Part shown: piece after piece, positions 6,643-8,568 of the stretch
Layout of the letters: each line of letters opens with the position of its first letter
Numbering within the stretch: position 1 is the first letter of the stretch
Assembly (NCBI GenBank): GCA_001801515.1
Contig: MGXX01000076.1
Span: 6,769 to 15,336, forward strand
DNA length: 8,568 bases
Direction of reading: 5' to 3'
Origin: Gammaproteobacteria bacterium RIFCSPHIGHO2_12_FULL_38_11
Lineage (GTDB): Bacteria; Pseudomonadota; Gammaproteobacteria; Coxiellales; Coxiellaceae
The notes under the pieces: generated by a model
Databases searched by the model: none
Seen by the model: only the letters and a program-made list of their open reading frames with translations
What the model was told of the DNA's origin: nothing
Program-made: the position numbers and the translations under genes

Positions 6643-7386
6643 ATGAAAAAAATATCACCGTCATTGGCTTTGCTTACTTTATTTTTAGTGCCTTTGTTTG
6701 CAAATGCTGCGCCTTTTTCAGCAGCGCCAGCAACAACGCAGGCTTATCATTCTGTTTCATATACGGCTAATCCTGCCCCAACCACAGCACCTGTTGTGCC
6801 TGCTGCGCAACCCGTTGTGGCAGCCCCGCCGTCAGACGTAAACAGTGGCGCCGCTGTTATTAATTCAAACCTGAGTGCACCTGTTGCTGCTGTTCAAGCT
6901 TCACCAACGGAGCAAGAAACAGTTGATCAACGCTTACAAAATTTGGAAGACAGTAATCATGCCATTGGTCGTGCGATTTTCACCATCAATCAAAACATTG
7001 CTGTTTTACAAGAACAGCAAATGCAACATGCTGATGCAAAAAAATCACTGTTGAGCAATTTTTCATTTAATGCTGATGACACGTTGACACTGATATTTGC
7101 GGGTATCTCATTATTATTGATGGGCATGTTGATGGGGCGCTTATTAATGCGTCGCAATCAATCTGTGGTGAAAATTAATCATGGTCATGAAAAAAGTGAA
7201 TATGATTTTATGGGGACAGATGAAGCGATTCCTGCCAAATTAGATTTGGCGCGTTCGTATATCGCGATGGGAAATCATACTGATGCTAAAATGGAATTAA
7301 AAATTGTGATTCAAAAAGGAAATGAAGAGCAAAAAATGATTGCGGAAGCTTTAATGCACAAGATTAATAGAAACACCCATAGTTGA
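6643..7386 (+). CDS. Short FimV-like membrane protein
   Basis: The 247-residue protein has a signal peptide (MKK, hydrophobic core, cleavage probable after ANA at residue 22), a long Ala/Pro/Val-rich low-complexity region (about 23-88), a putative coiled coil (about 90-132), a single membrane helix (about 147-169) followed by basic RR, and a C-terminal region with the FimV signature: PAKLDLARSYIAMGNHTDAK and ALMHKI (about 197-241). FimV of Pseudomonas is a large peptidoglycan-binding scaffold (over 900 residues) for pole assembly, type IV pili and twitching. This protein keeps the same domain order in brief but has no recognisable LysM domain, so peptidoglycan binding is doubtful. Position directly before truA agrees with the fimV-truA order of pseudomonads and supports the assignment. 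The role here, perhaps as an envelope scaffold, is inferred. Confidence 0.8.
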   Translation: MKKISPSLALLTLFLVPLFANAAPFSAAPATTQAYHSVSYTANPAPTTAPVVPAAQPVVAAPPSDVNSGAAVINSNLSAPVAAVQASPTEQETVDQRLQNLEDSNHAIGRAIFTINQNIAVLQEQQMQHADAKKSLLSNFSFNADDTLTLIFAGISLLLMGMLMGRLLMRRNQSVVKINHGHEKSEYDFMGTDEAIPAKLDLARSYIAMGNHTDAKMELKIVIQKGNEEQKMIAEALMHKINRNTHS

Positions 7387-7391
7387 ACGAC

Positions 7392-8177
7392 ATGATTCGC
7401 ATTGCACTTTGTGTCTGTTATGACGGCTCTCGTTATCACGGCTGGCAACATCAAGAAGAAGTCAGTTCCGTGCAACAAACACTCGAACATGCGCTATCGC
7501 GTGTTGCGAATCATTCAATAACCGTTATTTGCGCAGGCCGCACAGACGCTGGTGTTCACGCGACAGCACAAATTGTGCATTTTGATACGGAAGCACAACG
7601 AACAGAACGTTCGTGGGTATTTGGGGCTAATAGCAATCTGCCTGCAGATATTTCTGTTTTATGGGCACAACCTGTTACGATTGATTTTCATGCGCGATTT
7701 TCAGCTCAGAAGCGCACGTATCGTTACATTTTATGTAATCAGCCTGTGCGACCGGGTATTTTTCACAAGGCAGTCAGTTGGTATTTTAAGCCGCTTGATG
7801 CCAAACGCATGCAATTGGCAGCGCATCACCTTTTGGGTGAGCATGATTTCAGTGCGTTTCGAGGATCGGGTTGTCAGGCACAACACGCTGTGCGAAATAT
7901 TCATGCGCTTTCTGTCAAAAGACAGGGACAATTGGTGATTGTTGAAGTGACAGCGAATGCTTTTTTATTGCATATGGTGCGCAATATTGTGGGTGTTTTG
8001 CTTGAAATTGGTGAAGGTGATAAACCTGTAGAATGGGCATTGGACGTGCTGAAAAGCTGCGATCGAAAAAAAGCAGGGATCACCAGCGCGCCAAATGGCT
8101 TGTATTTGGTCAAAATCGATTACCCAGATCACTTTAGTCTACCGAAACTGCCCAAAGGGCCATTTTTTTTGACTTAA
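7392..8177 (+). CDS. truA: tRNA pseudouridine(38-40) synthase TruA
   Basis: TruA converts uridines 38-40 in the anticodon stem-loop of many tRNAs to pseudouridine. From the ATG the protein has 261 residues (E. coli about 270). It shows the N-terminal ALCVCYDGSRYHGWQHQ, the catalytic motif CAGRTDAGVHATAQIVHF with catalytic D52, FHARFSAQKRTYRYIL, HDFSAFRGSGCQA, and the C-terminal HMVRNIVGVLLEIGEG and GLYLVKIDYP. The start is taken as the ATG, 5 bases after the stop of the fimV-like gene. An in-frame TTG at 7383 overlapping that stop would add three residues. Neither has a good Shine-Dalgarno sequence, so translation is probably coupled to the upstream gene. The 3' end holds a small hairpin with a T run, described separately. 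Confidence 0.95.
   Translation: MIRIALCVCYDGSRYHGWQHQEEVSSVQQTLEHALSRVANHSITVICAGRTDAGVHATAQIVHFDTEAQRTERSWVFGANSNLPADISVLWAQPVTIDFHARFSAQKRTYRYILCNQPVRPGIFHKAVSWYFKPLDAKRMQLAAHHLLGEHDFSAFRGSGCQAQHAVRNIHALSVKRQGQLVIVEVTANAFLLHMVRNIVGVLLEIGEGDKPVEWALDVLKSCDRKKAGITSAPNGLYLVKIDYPDHFSLPKLPKGPFFLT
8150..8170 (+). terminator. Weak terminator-like hairpin inside the end of truA
   Basis: GCCC-AAA-GGGC (8150-8160) forms a 4-bp all-GC stem and is followed by CA and eight T residues. The stem is short for an intrinsic terminator, and the run encodes the last residues of TruA (PFFLT), so it may be chance. If active it would reduce readthrough into accD. Confidence 0.2.
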
Positions 8178-8181
8178 ACTC

Positions 8182-8190
8182 TGCTATTAT
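8182..8190 (+). promoter_or_regulatory. Candidate extended -10 promoter of accD
   Basis: TGCTATTAT (TG, one base, then TATTAT, 5 of 6 to consensus) lies 28 bases before the accD start codon in the 41-bp gap after truA. The -35 region falls in the T run at the end of truA and has no consensus hexamer, which extended -10 promoters do not always need. It would allow accD expression independent of truA. Confidence 0.35.
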
Positions 8191-8218
8191 TGCCTTCAAA
8201 TAAACAGGTAGAGATCTT

Positions 8219-8568
8219 ATGAGCTGGTTCAAACGATTACTTCCAAAAATTGCAATCTCTTCAATAAAAAAAGGTGTTCCAGAAGGTATTTGGAGTAAAT
8301 GTGCTGTCTGCGAAGCGGTTTTATACCGCGCCGAATTAGAGCGCCATTTATTTGTTTGTCCTAAGTGCCAGCATCACATGCGCATTACTGCGCGTCAACG
8401 CTTAGATTTTTTTCTTGATTCGGAGGATCGTGAAGAATTGGGTGCGGATATTATGCCGGAAGATCGATTAAAATTTCGTGATTCAAAAAAATATAAAGAC
8501 CGTTTAAGTGTCGCACAAAAAGAGACGGGTGAAACAGAAGCATTAGTAGTGATGCGGGGAAAATTAAA
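8219..8568 (+). CDS. accD: Acetyl-CoA carboxylase carboxyltransferase subunit beta, N-terminal part
   Basis: AccD with AccA forms the carboxyltransferase that makes malonyl-CoA, the first step of fatty acid synthesis. The 116 codons present before the window ends cover the N-terminal zinc-ribbon domain: [12 protein letters not shown] with C28 and C31, then [20 protein letters not shown] with C47 and C50, a spacing typical of bacterial AccD. The following [13 protein letters not shown] and the [12 protein letters not shown] segment also match the family. The missing part would contain the crotonase-fold catalytic domain (full length is about 290-305 residues). The start at 8219 follows a modest AGGTAGAG ribosome site. 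It comes directly after truA; the trpF or trp genes that stand between truA and accD in pseudomonads are absent. Confidence 0.95.
   Translation, partial: MSWFKRLLPKIAISSIKKGVPEGIWSKCAVCEAVLYRAELERHLFVCPKCQHHMRITARQRLDFFLDSEDREELGADIMPEDRLKFRDSKKYKDRLSVAQKETGETEALVVMRGKL

Noticed and set aside
7552..8113. Open frames of 66-128 codons inside truA on both strands
   Set aside because: They are alternative frames of TruA, whose motifs cover the region; the 128-codon frame has no domain or start signal.

Overview
The window looks like chromosomal DNA of a low-GC gammaproteobacterium. Several gene pairs have the order known from that class: bamD divergent from rluD, and a fimV-like gene before truA and accD. 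The AT-rich codon use, the shortened FimV-like protein and the lack of trp genes between truA and accD would fit Legionellales (Coxiella/Legionella relatives), but this placement is inferred and not proven. No tRNA, rRNA, CRISPR array, phage gene or transposase was seen.

Layout. Positions 1-2761 (minus strand) hold a two-gene efflux operon: a membrane-anchored periplasmic adaptor, then the first 557 codons of an RND inner-membrane pump that runs off the left edge. Positions 2762-3043 are non-coding and contain a 154-bp imperfect inverted repeat, the most unexplained structure in the window. RluD (23S rRNA pseudouridine synthase, minus) is divergent from bamD (outer-membrane assembly lipoprotein, plus). 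BamD is followed at once by a small polytopic membrane protein that resembles the CTP-dependent polyprenol/diacylglycerol kinase family. On the opposite strand and convergent with it lies an overlapping dsbA-like/dsbB pair for periplasmic disulfide formation. Divergent from that pair is a plus-strand cluster: a short FimV-like membrane protein, truA (tRNA pseudouridine synthase) and the first 116 codons of accD (acetyl-CoA carboxylase beta subunit).

How the genes work together. Most of the window serves the cell envelope: drug or lipid efflux, outer-membrane protein insertion, disulfide formation in the periplasm, possible lipid or polyprenol phosphorylation, a FimV-type scaffold and fatty acid synthesis. 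Two unlinked pseudouridine synthases serve translation. All genes appear intact, apart from the two cut by the window edges. No clear new multi-gene system was found. The best leads are the long inverted repeat, the atypical lipid-kinase-like protein beside bamD, the LysM-less FimV-like protein and the CSNC active site of the DsbA-like protein.
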